64,000 nucleotides of DNA from Actinopolyspora lacussalsi (GCA_030803735.1 JAURUC010000001.1:1311501-1375500); one strand, 5' to 3'. Positions 26,803 to 36,176 are shown, counted from the stretch's first letter. The notes: generated from the letters alone by a model not told the origin. Made by a program: numbers and translations.

Positions 26803-27201
26803 TCAACCCCGAGAACCGAGGTACTCGCCGATACGGGCCAGTTCCGCTGCGAAGTTGTCGTAGTCCTCCCGAATACCGTTCAGGTAGGCGCTCCAGCCCA
26901 CGCTGCTCTTGGCGTAGTGCACCGCCTCCTGGATCTCCTCGTCACTGGCGCCGAAGAGTTTCGCCGCCTCGGTGTGGAACAGGGTGCAGTAGTAGCACTT
27001 GGTCTCGGCGTGCAGCGCTACCCCGATCAGTTCCTTGTACTTGTTGGGAATCAACGTCTGGTCGAGTTCCAGGCGCTTGAAGATCTCCCACTCCGGTGCC
27101 AGCAGCTCGTCCGGGATCCGGGAGAAGAACGTGGGTACCAGGCCGAGGGTGTCCCTGATGTCGGCCTCCACCTCGGTCCGGGTCAGTGTGGTGGTGGTCA
27201 T
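26803..27201 (-). CDS. Carboxymuconolactone decarboxylase/AhpD-like protein
   Basis: A 132-residue CMD-domain protein with the redox motif CYYCTLFHTEAAKLFG (Cys-x-x-Cys-x-x-x-His), preceded by PNKYKELIGVALHA. This form suggests peroxidase or thiol-reductase activity of the AhpD type. It is unlike the 15036-15488 copy in detail. ATG 27201 (MTTTTLTRTEVEADI) is preferred over the upstream open frame. It leads a two-gene minus-strand operon with the 74-residue protein. Confidence 0.85.
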   Translation of the reverse strand: MTTTTLTRTEVEADIRDTLGLVPTFFSRIPDELLAPEWEIFKRLELDQTLIPNKYKELIGVALHAETKCYYCTLFHTEAAKLFGASDEEIQEAVHYAKSSVGWSAYLNGIREDYDNFAAELARIGEYLGSRG

Positions 27202-27518
27202 GATTGCCGCACCTGCGCTTCCCGTCACGTGGGCGGCCCACGAGCGAACCCCGCCGCGCGATGCCCGGTGCCCTGTGAATGTCGCGGCACCGTAGTGGTG
27301 GTGAAAGCACCGGACATCGCGGAATACCGAGCCGCTCGCTACCGCTTCGACCCTTCCAGCGTGCGGCCGGTGCCACCGCCGGCACTAGAGTCTTCGGTCT
27401 TTCGGTGCCGGACACGACGCTCCTGAAGAGCACCGCCGGTTCGGAGAGCATCGCCGGTTTGATCGAGTCCTGTCCCGGGTAAGCGGGAACGGAGAGGAAC
27501 CGACCAGTTGGGAACGCG

Positions 27519-28856
27519 ATGGGACACACTCGAGTAGTGATCGTCGGGGGCGGATTCGCCGGTTACCACGCGGCCGAACAGCTCGCCAAGAACACCGGCC
27601 CGGACGAAACCGAGATCATCCTCGTCAACCCCACCGACTACTTTCTGTACTTGCCGCTGCTGCCCGAGGTCGCCTCCGGGATCCTCGACCCGCGCGCGAT
27701 CACGGTTTCGCTGGCGGGCACACTGCCCACCGTTCGGCTGGTACTGGGCGAGGTGGACCGGATCGACCCGGAAGCCCGGTACCTCACCTACACCGATCCC
27801 GAGGACAACACGGGGTCGGTGAACTTCGACAGGTTGATCCTGGCCGCGGGCAGCGTCAACAAGCTTCTGCCGATCCCCGGGCTGGCCACGCACGGACACG
27901 GCTTCCGAGGAGTACCCGAAGCACTGTACTTCCGGGATCACGTCACCAGGCAGATCGAGCTCGCGGCCGCCACCAACGACCAGGCCGAGCGGGACGCCCG
28001 CTGCACGTTCGTGGTGGTCGGAGCCGGCTACACCGGAACCGAGATCGCGGCGCAGGGCCCCGATTTCACCCGCATCCTTGCGGAACGCCACCCGGAGCTG
28101 CGCGACCAGGAGATTCGGTGGAAGCTGCTCGACGTGGCTCCCCGGGTACTTCCCGGGCTCGATCGGCGGCTGTCCAGCACCGCCACCGACGTACTCCGGA
28201 AACGGGGGGTGGAGCTGCTTACCGAAACCTCGATCAGCGAAGCCACCGAGAACGGTGTCACCCTCGACAGCGGCCAACAGGTGGCGACGCGGTCACTGAT
28301 CTGGTGCGTCGGTGTCCGTCCCGACCCACTGGTGCAGTCGCTGGGCCTGGAGACCACGGAAGGCAGGCTCACGGTCGACGAGACGCTGACGGTACCCGGG
28401 TATCCGCACATCTTCGCCTGCGGCGACGCCGCGGGGGTTCCCGACCGCGCCAACCCCGGCCGGCTCACGGCCATGACCGCCCAGCACGCCACGCGGCAGG
28501 GCAAGCTGGCGGGCAGCAACGTGCTCGCCTCGCTGCGGGGTGAACGGCTCAACGGCTACCACCACCGCGACCTCGGGTTCGTCGTGGACCTCGGGGCACG
28601 CGAGGCAGCCGCCAATCCGCTGCGCATCCCACTTTCCGGGTTCACTGCCAAGGCGGTCACCAGGGGTTATCACCTCATGGCGATGCCGACGAACCGGCTG
28701 CGGGTGGCCATCGACTGGCTGCTGGAGGCCACCACCAAACGGCAGTGCGTGCAGCTGGGCATGGTCCGTTCCGGCACGGTTCCCCTGGACACCTCCTCAC
28801 CCGAGCTGCCGAACCTGCGTGGCGAGCAGGAGGCACAGAGTTCGGTCCGTACCTGA
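27519..28856 (+). CDS. ndh: Type II NADH dehydrogenase / FAD-dependent pyridine nucleotide oxidoreductase
   Basis: A 445-residue NDH-2-like flavoprotein. The FAD-binding fold starts at residue 6 (VVIVGGGFAGYHAA); the NADH fold is CTFVVVGAGYTGTEIA (about 166-181). The late FAD motif is FACGDAAGVP, followed by TAQHATRQGKLAGSNV. The C-terminal tail contains a hydrophobic patch (GYHLMAMPTNRLRVAIDWLL) as in membrane-attached NDH-2 enzymes. It would pass electrons from NADH to menaquinone without pumping protons. The palindrome CCCGTCGACGGG (28863-28874) just after the stop may serve as terminator against the convergent gene. Confidence 0.85.
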   Translation: MGHTRVVIVGGGFAGYHAAEQLAKNTGPDETEIILVNPTDYFLYLPLLPEVASGILDPRAITVSLAGTLPTVRLVLGEVDRIDPEARYLTYTDPEDNTGSVNFDRLILAAGSVNKLLPIPGLATHGHGFRGVPEALYFRDHVTRQIELAAATNDQAERDARCTFVVVGAGYTGTEIAAQGPDFTRILAERHPELRDQEIRWKLLDVAPRVLPGLDRRLSSTATDVLRKRGVELLTETSISEATENGVTLDSGQQVATRSLIWCVGVRPDPLVQSLGLETTEGRLTVDETLTVPGYPHIFACGDAAGVPDRANPGRLTAMTAQHATRQGKLAGSNVLASLRGERLNGYHHRDLGFVVDLGAREAAANPLRIPLSGFTAKAVTRGYHLMAMPTNRLRVAIDWLLEATTKRQCVQLGMVRSGTVPLDTSSPELPNLRGEQEAQSSVRT

Positions 28857-28888
28857 CCGGAGCCCGTCGACGGGGTTCGTCGAGACGC

Positions 28889-29635
28889 TCACTCGGCGAG
28901 GGTTTCCGCCTGCTCCCGCTCCGGATGGCCCGAACGTGGGAAAGCGCTGTCGAACAGCCAAGTGGCGACGAAGTACCCGACTCCGTAGGGCGCGCTGTAG
29001 TCCAGCAGCTCACCGATCGGTGAGCGTTCGGAAGCGGCCCCGGCGAGCACCTGCCAGGCCGGGCGTCCGCCCACCAGCAACCGCTCGGCGGTCTTCGGCC
29101 GCAACGCGGCGAGCGCGGTGGTGTCCCCGCAGCGCAACGCCTCGGCCACGTGGTCGTCGTAGGCGACGGCGTCCGGATCCAGAAACCCCGGCGAGCGTTC
29201 CGTGCGACACGCCGAACCGTCCCCCAGCACTAGCAGTGCCACCCGTGCGGCACGGTCGGCGATCCGTTCCCCCAGCCGGAGACACTCGCTCGGGGTGGAG
29301 TTCCAGGCAACCGACTGGAACTCGCGGGCTGCCCGGTCGATGTGCGACTCGAGCAGCCAGCGTCCGATCGTCAGCGACAACGGCAGTCGAGCACTTCCGT
29401 CGCCGAAGGTCTTGTCCAGTCCGTACGGGGCCAGCGTGCCCGTGACGTCCGAGCCGTGGCACGCGGTGCGATCGTCCCCGCCGAGCACCACGACCAGATC
29501 GGGGTCGCTGTCGAACAGCCGGGTGACAGCCAGATCGCAGTTGGCTCGCATCCCGTCGAGATCCGCCGCCCGCTGCCCGGCCACCCCGGGAACCAGCACC
29601 GGGGGGTGGGGTAATACTCCGGCCGCTACCAGCAT
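28889..29635 (-). CDS. Class III extradiol dioxygenase (LigB/MEMO-like) family protein
   Basis: A 248-residue protein of the LigB superfamily: AAGVLPHPPVLVPGVAG at the N-terminus with the conserved PHPP, DLVVVLGGDD in the first core strand, ALLVLGDGSACRTE, and GELLDYSAPYGVGYFVATWL at the C-terminus. The usual second metal His is not obvious, so catalytic function is uncertain. A 13-bp tandem repeat lies just upstream of its start. It is encoded next to gpgS on the same strand. Confidence 0.78.
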   Translation of the reverse strand: MLVAAGVLPHPPVLVPGVAGQRAADLDGMRANCDLAVTRLFDSDPDLVVVLGGDDRTACHGSDVTGTLAPYGLDKTFGDGSARLPLSLTIGRWLLESHIDRAAREFQSVAWNSTPSECLRLGERIADRAARVALLVLGDGSACRTERSPGFLDPDAVAYDDHVAEALRCGDTTALAALRPKTAERLLVGGRPAWQVLAGAASERSPIGELLDYSAPYGVGYFVATWLFDSAFPRSGHPEREQAETLAE

Positions 29636-29651
29636 GTTCGCCTCGTCTCAA

Positions 29652-29683
29652 TCGTGCCCGTCACTCGTGCCCGTCACTCGTGC
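29652..29683. repeat. 13-bp tandem repeat (about 2.5 copies)
   Basis: TCGTGCCCGTCAC at 29652-29664 is repeated exactly at 29665-29677, followed by TCGTGC. It lies between gpgS and the LigB-like gene, 17 bp before the latter's start codon. Confidence 0.8.
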
Positions 29684-29708
29684 TCTGCGGAGATCGTTGC
29701 CGTGTTCG

Positions 29709-30707
29709 TCACGTCGAGTTCCGCCGCAGGCTACGCAGCGGTGGACGCTCCGCCGTCGGAATCGGCTGATCGTGCGGCACCCACTCCGAGTCGGACTGGA
29801 CGAACTGGGTGTAGGAAACCTCCTGGGGACAGGAGACCTCATCGCGCGAATCGTCGAGAACTCCTTCCGGGAAGGAGTCCCCCTCCGTGCGGGACAGGGC
29901 GGTGGCCAGAATCTGCCGGGACATCACCCCGAGCTGTAGCAGTCCTCGATTGCGGTGCTTGCGCACTCCGAGATTGACCTGGGCCAGTCCGGCGAGGCCG
30001 TGGCGATCGTAGGCGTCGATGAGCAGTCCCGTCTCCACACCGTAGCCCGGGGCGAAGGGGACGGACTCCAGAAACTCGCGGCGGGCCGCGTACTCGCCGC
30101 CCAGGGGCTGAACCACGCCCGCCAGGTCGGGGCGCACAGCGGAAAGCACGGGGCGAGCCAGCAGCTCGGTGACGCGCCCGCCTCCCTCGGCCTGCCGCAC
30201 ACCTTCCCGCGGCAACCGCAACGGTCGCCGGTAGAAACCCTTGACCAGTACCGGCTCGTCACCGGTGAGCAGGGGACCGAGCAATGCCGGAACGAACCGG
30301 GCGTCGAAATCGACCAGGTCCGAGTCGAGGAACACGAGGAGATCGCCGGAAACGGCAGCCAACGAGCGCCACAGCACCTCACCCTTGCCTGTTCGTGGCT
30401 CGAACTCGGGCAGCACGTCCTCGCGGGCCACCACACGTGCGCCGGCACGCAGGGCGAACTCGCGGGTGTGATCCGTGGAACCGGAGTCGAGCACCACGAT
30501 CTCGTCGACCAGGGCTTCTCCCCTCCCGTCCGGTTCCGCCAGCGGCAGGAGCTCGGCGATGATGGGAGCGATCGTCTCCTGCTCGTTCAGCGCGGGCAGC
30601 ACGACACTGACCCGACGAGCGCCTTTCAGTCGTGTCAGTTCCTCGACCGACCAGGACGGGTCCTGCCAGCTACGAGCGGCGAACCACCGCTCGGCCTCGG
30701 GTGTCAT
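29709..30707 (-). CDS. gpgS: Glucosyl-3-phosphoglycerate synthase
   Basis: A 332-residue GT81 retaining glycosyltransferase that makes glucosyl-3-phosphoglycerate, first step toward glucosylglycerate and methylglucose lipopolysaccharides. Marks: VVLPALNEQETI (about 35-46), EIVVLDSGSTDHT, the metal-binding FLDSDLVDFD, VKGFYRRPLR, and QPLGGEYAARRE. The C-terminal 50 residues are a variable Ser/Pro-rich tail. It follows folP on the minus strand, 80 bp apart, the same order as folP2-gpgS in Mycobacterium. In halotolerant actinomycetes the product can act as a compatible solute. Confidence 0.92.
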   Translation of the reverse strand: MTPEAERWFAARSWQDPSWSVEELTRLKGARRVSVVLPALNEQETIAPIIAELLPLAEPDGRGEALVDEIVVLDSGSTDHTREFALRAGARVVAREDVLPEFEPRTGKGEVLWRSLAAVSGDLLVFLDSDLVDFDARFVPALLGPLLTGDEPVLVKGFYRRPLRLPREGVRQAEGGGRVTELLARPVLSAVRPDLAGVVQPLGGEYAARREFLESVPFAPGYGVETGLLIDAYDRHGLAGLAQVNLGVRKHRNRGLLQLGVMSRQILATALSRTEGDSFPEGVLDDSRDEVSCPQEVSYTQFVQSDSEWVPHDQPIPTAERPPLRSLRRNST

Positions 30708-30787
30708 GTTTCTTGGTCACTGCTCCCAGCAGCTCGGCTGCTTCCTGCCGCCCCGAACACCTCGTCCGCGCGGGAACGGCACAGCGG

Positions 30788-31657
30788 TCAGGCCAGGCCG
30801 CGCACGGTCGAGGCGGGTTCTCGCTCCCCTGCGATGCCCGCGACCATATCCAGTACCTGGCGCGTCTGCCGTACTTCGTGTACCCGGAACGCGGTTGCTC
30901 CGTCACGGGCGGCCAGCGCGGTGGCCGCCAGCGTGCCCGTCACACGCTCGGACAGCTCGGTGCCGAGCGTCTCACCGACGAAATCCTTGTTCGAAAGTGC
31001 CATCAGCACCGGCCATCCGGTTGCCACCAGTTGATCGGTGTGCCGCAGCAGAGCCAGACTGTGCCTGGTGTTCTTGCCGAAATCGTGGGTCGGATCGATG
31101 AGGATGCCGTCCTCGGGAACACCGATCTCGGCGGCGCGTTCCGCCTGCCGCGTGGTCTCGTCCACCACGGAACGCACCACGTCCTCGTAGCGCACGCGGT
31201 GCGGACGGGTGCGCGGCACGGCACCGCCGGTGTGCGAACACACATAACCCGCCCGGAACTCGGCCGCGACCTCGACCAGCTTGGGATCGGCCCCGGCCCA
31301 GGTGTCGTTGAGCAGGTCGGCTCCCCGCGCGCACACCGCACGCCCCACCTCGTGTCTCCAGGTGTCCACGCTGATCACCAGGTCGGGGAAGTGCCGCCGC
31401 ACCTCCGTCACGAACGGAGCGGTACGCTCGATCTCCTCGTCCACATCTACGAGAGTCCCGGGGCCGGCTTTCACGCCGCCGATGTCGACGATGTCGGCAC
31501 CGTCGGCCACGGCTTCGTCGACGGCGGACAACGCGGCGTCGAACTCGAAGGTCCTGCCCCTGTCGTAGAAGGAGTCCGGTGTGCGATTCACGATCGCCAT
31601 CACCAGTGGCCGCTGAGCACCGAGGTCACGTCCCCGGAAGCGCACGGTCGTCCGCAT
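30788..31657 (-). CDS. folP: Dihydropteroate synthase family protein (FolP2-like)
   Basis: A 289-residue TIM barrel with pterin-site motifs PLVMAIVNRTPDSFYDRG and ADIVDIGGVKAGPGT, plus ISVDTWRHEV, LLNDTWAGAD and GILIDPTHDFGKN. In canonical DHPS the third reads NDVS, and here it is NDTW. The neighbouring gpgS gene and these differences point to the FolP2 paralogue rather than the folate-making FolP1; actinobacterial FolP2 lacks clear DHPS activity. ATG 31657 is preferred over GTG 31666. Confidence 0.88.
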   Translation of the reverse strand: MRTTVRFRGRDLGAQRPLVMAIVNRTPDSFYDRGRTFEFDAALSAVDEAVADGADIVDIGGVKAGPGTLVDVDEEIERTAPFVTEVRRHFPDLVISVDTWRHEVGRAVCARGADLLNDTWAGADPKLVEVAAEFRAGYVCSHTGGAVPRTRPHRVRYEDVVRSVVDETTRQAERAAEIGVPEDGILIDPTHDFGKNTRHSLALLRHTDQLVATGWPVLMALSNKDFVGETLGTELSERVTGTLAATALAARDGATAFRVHEVRQTRQVLDMVAGIAGEREPASTVRGLA

Positions 31658-31791
31658 ATCCACCAATCCGCTTCGTCGGGGCCATCACCCCGACCAATGT
31701 GCCACATCGAACGGGCCGACCACGGTCTCGTTTGTCGTGCGCCACTCGAAACAGCGGCCCTGGTTACTTCTACACCGAGGCACTGACGTGA

Positions 31792-32562
31792 TCAACACAC
31801 CTCGTCCAGTCTGCGGACCGCCTGTTGGGTGTAGTACCGCAGCAACAGTGCGTCCTCGGCGCGCACGACCGAGCACAGCCGGAGTCGCCTGTGGGTGTCC
31901 TCCGCGAGGTCGCTGACGATGCGCCCCGCACCGGAGCCCGCCAGCATGGGAGAAACGGTCAGGCACACCTCGTCGACGAGACCGTTGCGGACCATTCCGC
32001 CGAAAAGCCCGGGTCCGCCCTCACAGACGACGTGGCACCAGCCGCGCCTGCCGAACTCGGCGACGGTCCACGACAGGTCCACTTCCCACTCGCCTGCCAC
32101 GAGCACCTCGGCACCCGCCGCGCGGTAAGCCTGGATGCGTTCCCTGCCCGCCGTGGCACAGGTGACCACCACGGTTGGCACCTCGGTGTCGGTGAGCACC
32201 CCGGCGTCCGGAGGCAGAGCTCCGCGAGTGACCACGGCGAGCGGTGGCACATCGGAACGTCCCAGCGCACGGCGACGTCGCACACGTTCTGCGGTTCGGG
32301 ATACACCGCTGTAGCCCTCCGCCACCGCGGTACCGGCACCGACGAGCACCACATCGGCGAGGTCCCGCACCAGTTCGAAGACGACCCCGTCGGCGGGATG
32401 CCCCAGTCCGCCACTGCGCCCCTCGACACTGGAAGCACCGTCGACGCTGGTCACGAAATTGACCCTCGTCCACGGGTGAGTCAACGACTCGGGATAGGCA
32501 TAGCTCGAAGCGAGTTCCTCGACTTCGAGGTCGCGACTGCGTTCCACGTCCCGCACGAACAT
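31792..32562 (-). CDS. Pyrimidine reductase family protein (RibD C-terminal domain)
   Basis: A 256-residue RibD-C fold protein related to the 5-amino-6-(5-phosphoribosylamino)uracil reductase of riboflavin synthesis. Motifs: WTRVNFVTSVDGASSVEGRSG, DVVLVGAGTAVAEGYSG, HVVCEGGPGLFGGMV and DEVCLTVSPMLAGSG. No RibD deaminase domain or other rib gene is near, so a different NADPH-dependent reduction is possible. ATG 32562 is chosen for AAAGGGG at proper spacing. ATG 32577 and 32598 are alternatives. Confidence 0.85.
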   Translation of the reverse strand: MFVRDVERSRDLEVEELASSYAYPESLTHPWTRVNFVTSVDGASSVEGRSGGLGHPADGVVFELVRDLADVVLVGAGTAVAEGYSGVSRTAERVRRRRALGRSDVPPLAVVTRGALPPDAGVLTDTEVPTVVVTCATAGRERIQAYRAAGAEVLVAGEWEVDLSWTVAEFGRRGWCHVVCEGGPGLFGGMVRNGLVDEVCLTVSPMLAGSGAGRIVSDLAEDTHRRLRLCSVVRAEDALLLRYYTQQAVRRLDEVC

Positions 32563-32821
32563 CGAGGCCCCTTTCATCGGCACGTCCGTGCCGTTCACAC
32601 CGACACGATCCTACTCGGAGACCGAACGAAAGGGTTCGCTCGCTCGTGCGGTATTCGAGAAAGGGGCATCACCGATTACGATCCCGCTACGGGAAAAGGC
32701 CCGCCCGATCACACAGCGGAATTCACACAACACGATTCCCGAACCGATCACCTCTCGGACCGGCCCGGCGGAACGGCACCGGGAACCGCGGCGAACCCGA
32801 ATCCGGGGGTCGAACACGTAC

Positions 32822-32864
32822 AGCGGCGCCCACCGGAGGAGCGTGGTCTCCGGTGGGCGCCGCT
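32822..32864. terminator. Perfect 17-bp terminator hairpin
   Basis: The arms 32822-32838 and 32848-32864 (AGCGGCGCCCACCGGAG and its complement) are fully paired around a 9-base loop. It lies 23 bp beyond the stop of the minus-strand secreted-protein gene and ends that transcript. Confidence 0.8.
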
Positions 32865-32887
32865 CGACCGATCACACGGTCACCGCA

Positions 32888-33385
32888 TCAGTCGACCGAG
32901 ACCTCGATCCGCTGCGTGTAGTGCGGGTAACCGCTGTAGGGGGTGATGTCGACATCAATGCGCTTCTTGTTGGTGTTCTTGACCACGTGGTAACCCTTTG
33001 TCTCGCTGGTCTTGATCTTCACCCAGCCCACCTTGGCGAAGTTCACCTTGAACGAAGCGGAGCTCTTGGCGCACTTGCCGCTGAGCTTCTTCTCGATGTA
33101 CTGGCCCGGCCCGGACTCCGGGAAGCGTTCGTTGACTCCGTACCAGCCCTCGAAAATGCTGACGTTGGAGCCCTGCTCTCCGTCGTCGTAGAGGCACTTG
33201 ACGTTGTTGATGTTGAGGTACTTGGCGCTGTAGCTCTCGTTGTGAACGCTCATCAGCGCGGTGACTCCCCGTTGCGGGGAGGGCGGCCGCTCGGCGGTCT
33301 GTTCGGCGGCCTGCACGGCGGCCGGAGCGGTCAGCGTCAGCGCGGCCAGACTCAACGCACTCAGAGTCTTGGTGGTGATGGTCAC
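32888..33385 (-). CDS. Secreted hypothetical protein
   Basis: A 165-residue exported protein. A short Sec signal (ITTKTLSALSLAALTLTAPA) is followed by a cut near VQA-AE. The mature part has two cysteines (KCLYDDGEQ and GKCAKSSA) that may pair, and many Lys/Tyr-rich beta segments such as GWVKIKTSETKGYHVV and KRIDVDITPYSGYPHY. No family recognised; the layout resembles small secreted actinomycete proteins that bind polymers or inhibit enzymes. GTG 33385 follows a strong AGGAGG site. A TAGAAT at 33470-33465 could be its -10. Confidence 0.75.
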   Translation of the reverse strand: MTITTKTLSALSLAALTLTAPAAVQAAEQTAERPPSPQRGVTALMSVHNESYSAKYLNINNVKCLYDDGEQGSNVSIFEGWYGVNERFPESGPGQYIEKKLSGKCAKSSASFKVNFAKVGWVKIKTSETKGYHVVKNTNKKRIDVDITPYSGYPHYTQRIEVSVD

Positions 33386-33841
33386 GAAAACCTCCTGTTG
33401 TCCGACTCTTTCCGAGCCGTCCACAGCGAAACAGAATCCTTCTCCCCCCGCAGCGCGACCCCACATTCTACACACTTTCCGGGGACAACAGGAAAAACAA
33501 TTCATTCCCCACCGAGCAGAACGACAAAAATTCGCATCCGCGATCACCGGAAAACCCCGACAACCAGAAAGACACTCGAAATCCGAGAGTCTACACCAAA
33601 CCGAAACACGGCAAATCGGCAAAATTTTTCGTGCTTCCGAGCAGGAATGAAAACGGTTCGTGCGGCAAAACGCGGAAACCTCCGACGAACATCGAGCAGG
33701 AGCGGCCTATCCACTCGGCCAGGTTCGCACCCGGGGACTCGAGCCGGTCGATCCACCGAGCGGAGCCCACAGTGGTGTACTCCTCGAAACCTCCCGGAAC
33801 GGTTCGTCGAACGGCCAAGAGGGTCGGGGACAATCGAAAGC
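33386..33841. other. 456-bp intergenic region, AT-richer than average
   Basis: No gene could be supported on either strand. It lies between the divergent secreted-protein gene (minus) and the S4-domain gene (plus) and contains A-rich runs around 33500-33650. It probably holds both promoters. Confidence 0.5.
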
Positions 33842-34054
33842 ATGGAGCACGTGGAGATCGGCGAGGGCACCATCCGGCTCGGGCAGCTGCTGAAGCTGGC
33901 TGGGTTGGTCGAGCACGGCGGCGAGGCGAAAAGCCTGATCCAGGACGGCGAGGTGCTGGTCAACGACGAGCCGGAGACACGACGTGGGCGGCAGTTGTCA
34001 CCGGGTGACGAGGTCAGTGTCGGAGGGGAGACGGTGCGGGTCACCTCGGCCTGA
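33842..34054 (+). CDS. Small S4 RNA-binding domain protein
   Basis: A 70-residue protein made up almost only of an S4 domain: IRLGQLLKLAGLVEHGGEAK then LIQDGEVLVNDEPETRRGRQ and LSPGDEVSVGGE. YbcJ/YaaA-type S4 proteins of this size bind structured RNA, often on the ribosome. The ATG at 33842 follows GAAAGC. It is separate from its neighbours. Confidence 0.85.
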   Translation: MEHVEIGEGTIRLGQLLKLAGLVEHGGEAKSLIQDGEVLVNDEPETRRGRQLSPGDEVSVGGETVRVTSA

Positions 34055-34195
34055 GTCGCGGTGTCGTGACGAAGACGGCGTTGTAACGAAGGCGACACCC
34101 CGGAACAACCGGGCCCGCCACCGTGTTTCCGCCGCGAAAACCACCGTGTTTCCACCACGCGAGTCGTTGTCCAAGCGCACCGAGAGGTCGGGATT

Positions 34196-35284
34196 ATGCA
34201 GTTCGGAGTCTTCACCGTCGGCGACGTCACGCCGGACCCGACCACGAACCGAACGCCCACCGAGCACGAACGGATCAAGGCGATGGTGACCATCGCCCGC
34301 AAGGCCGAGGAGGTCGGGCTGGACGTGTTCGCCACCGGTGAGCACCACAACCCACCGTTCGTGCCCTCCTCCCCCACGACCATGCTGGGATATGTCGCGG
34401 CACGGACCGAACGGCTGATCCTCTCGACCTCGACGACGCTGATCACCACGGATGATCCGGTCAAGATCGCCGAGGACTTCGCCATGCTGCAACACCTGGC
34501 CGACGGCCGGGTGGATCTCATGCTGGGGCGGGGCAATCAGGCACAGGTGTATCCGTGGTTCGGGCAGGACATCCGCCAGGGACTCCCGCTGGCGATCGAG
34601 AACTACCACCTGCTGCACCGGTTGTGGCACGAGGAGGTGGTGGACTGGCAGGGCGAGTTCCGCACCCCGCTGCAGGGTTTCACCGCCACGCCTCGACCGC
34701 TGGACGATCTGCCGCCCTTCGTGTGGCACGGTTCCATCCGCAGCCCCGAGATCGCCGAGCAGGCCGCGTACTACGGCAACGGTTTCTTCCACAACCACAT
34801 CTTCTGGCCACCGGAGCACACCAAGCAGATGGTCGAGCTGTACCGGCAACGGTTCGAGCACTACGGGCACGGCTCGGCCGACCAGGCGATCGTGGGGCTC
34901 GGCGGCCAGGTGTTCATGCGCCGCAACTCCCAGGACGCGGTGGCCGAGTTCCGGCCCTACTTCGACGAGGCCCCGGTCTACGGCGGCGGGCCTTCGCTGG
35001 AGGAGTTCACGTCGCGGACTCCGCTGACCGTCGGCAGTCCGCAACAGGTCATCGACCGAACCCTGTCCTTCCGGGACTACGTCGGTGACTACCAGCGTCA
35101 ACTGTTCCTCATCGACCACGCGGGGCTGCCGCTCAAGACCGTGCTGGAGCAGTTGGACATGCTCGGTGAAGAAGTGATCCCGGTACTGCGTAAGGAGTTC
35201 GACGCGCTCAAGCCCTCACACGTACCCGAGGCACCCACGCACGAGTCCAGGCTGCGTGCGCGGAGCGGCGAGACGGTGCACTGA
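34196..35284 (+). CDS. LLM class flavin-dependent oxidoreductase
   Basis: A 362-residue luciferase-like TIM barrel. Family marks: GLDVFATGEHHNPPFVPSSP (about 42-61), LSTSTTLITTDDPVKIAEDF, LDHLSGGR-like LQHLADGRVDLMLGRGN, and the C-terminal VGSPQQVIDR. It belongs to the FMN (not clearly F420) branch similar to CE1758-type proteins; the substrate is unknown. GAGAGGTCGGGATT precedes ATG. A hairpin at 35300-35315 ends the single-gene transcript. Confidence 0.85.
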   Translation: MQFGVFTVGDVTPDPTTNRTPTEHERIKAMVTIARKAEEVGLDVFATGEHHNPPFVPSSPTTMLGYVAARTERLILSTSTTLITTDDPVKIAEDFAMLQHLADGRVDLMLGRGNQAQVYPWFGQDIRQGLPLAIENYHLLHRLWHEEVVDWQGEFRTPLQGFTATPRPLDDLPPFVWHGSIRSPEIAEQAAYYGNGFFHNHIFWPPEHTKQMVELYRQRFEHYGHGSADQAIVGLGGQVFMRRNSQDAVAEFRPYFDEAPVYGGGPSLEEFTSRTPLTVGSPQQVIDRTLSFRDYVGDYQRQLFLIDHAGLPLKTVLEQLDMLGEEVIPVLRKEFDALKPSHVPEAPTHESRLRARSGETVH

Positions 35285-35299
35285 TTGTCCCGCCGGACG

Positions 35300-35315
35300 G
35301 GGCGGCATCCCGCCC
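35300..35315 (+). terminator. Short GC hairpin after the LLM gene
   Basis: GGGCGG-CATC-CCGCCC, 13 bp after the stop codon. No T-tract follows. Confidence 0.5.
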
Positions 35316-35418
35316 TGGCAGGTCACGCGCGGCCGAGCGGCCGATCGGAACGGCTGCCCGGTCACGCGGACCAATCGCGAGAACTCGGAGCACCCGGTCG
35401 GTTCAGCGCCTCGTCGGT

Positions 35419-35850
35419 TCAGGAGGCTCCGGTCAGTTTCGAACTCTCGATGTGTCCCAGCTGGGTGAGAATGCTCAGCTGGTCGTAGTAGACCTCGCCG
35501 CCGATGACCCTGCCCTGCTGGTCGTAGCGCAGCGTCTCGCAGAAGGGAATGTCCATCTGCCGTCGCGTCGCGGGCAGTGACCCCATCGGGCCGTCGTTCT
35601 CACCACGGCCGTGGAAGTAGGCCACGGAGACGTACTCGCCCTCGACGAACGACTCACCGAGCACACGAGCGTCGGAGAAGGCGGTGGACCACTCCCTCAT
35701 CCAGTCCTTGAACTCGTCGAGCGAGTGCATGGTGATTCCCCGAGCGTGGTCGATATAGGCGTACTGCTCACCGACGTAGGCGTCCATGTCGTCGAACCGA
35801 CGCTCGTTGAACAGTTGGTGCATCTTCAGGTGCGTCTCGGCGTGTGTCAT
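35419..35850 (-). CDS. SnoaL-like (ester cyclase) domain protein
   Basis: A 143-residue NTF2-fold protein: HLKMHQLFNERRFDDMDAYV, YIDHARGITMHSLDEFKDWM, and VSVAYFHGRGENDGPMGSLP then CETLRYDQQGRVIGGEVYYD. Such proteins are polyketide cyclases or of unknown function; nothing nearby suggests polyketide synthesis. The ATG at 35850 follows AGGAGAAACCT; the longer open frame upstream is not supported. The 270 bp upstream hold no clear gene. Confidence 0.8.
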   Translation of the reverse strand: MTHAETHLKMHQLFNERRFDDMDAYVGEQYAYIDHARGITMHSLDEFKDWMREWSTAFSDARVLGESFVEGEYVSVAYFHGRGENDGPMGSLPATRRQMDIPFCETLRYDQQGRVIGGEVYYDQLSILTQLGHIESSKLTGAS

Positions 35851-36138
35851 AGGTTTCTCCTGTTCCTGGTGCCCGGAACCGGAGTTCCGGTTCCGCTGTT
35901 CCCGCCTTGATTCACACGGTGTCGAAAGCGCCGGGCGCGTGGTCGACGACAGCCCGGGCAATTCCTCCTCCGACCCTGCTCCCCTCGGTCGTCCCCCGCC
36001 AGAGTCCAAAGACTCCCACCACTCCCCGTCTCGTCTCACGTGCTGTTCGCGCGGGGGCCTGTCCCGCGGCAGGACCGGTTCGGGTTCCGTGGGTTGACTC
36101 TCGGGTGACCTAGTGACATGGTTACCCACATGACTAAT

Positions 36139-36156
36139 GAACCAACTAACTGGTTC
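36139..36156. promoter_or_regulatory. Inverted repeat, probable operator of the YtrA-type regulator
   Basis: GAACCAACTAACTGGTTC has perfect 6-bp arms around 6 bp. A further TGGTT at 36119-36123 lies upstream. It is 21 bp before the regulator start, fitting autorepression. Confidence 0.5.
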
Positions 36157-36176
36157 GCACGACGGTGGTGGACGTG

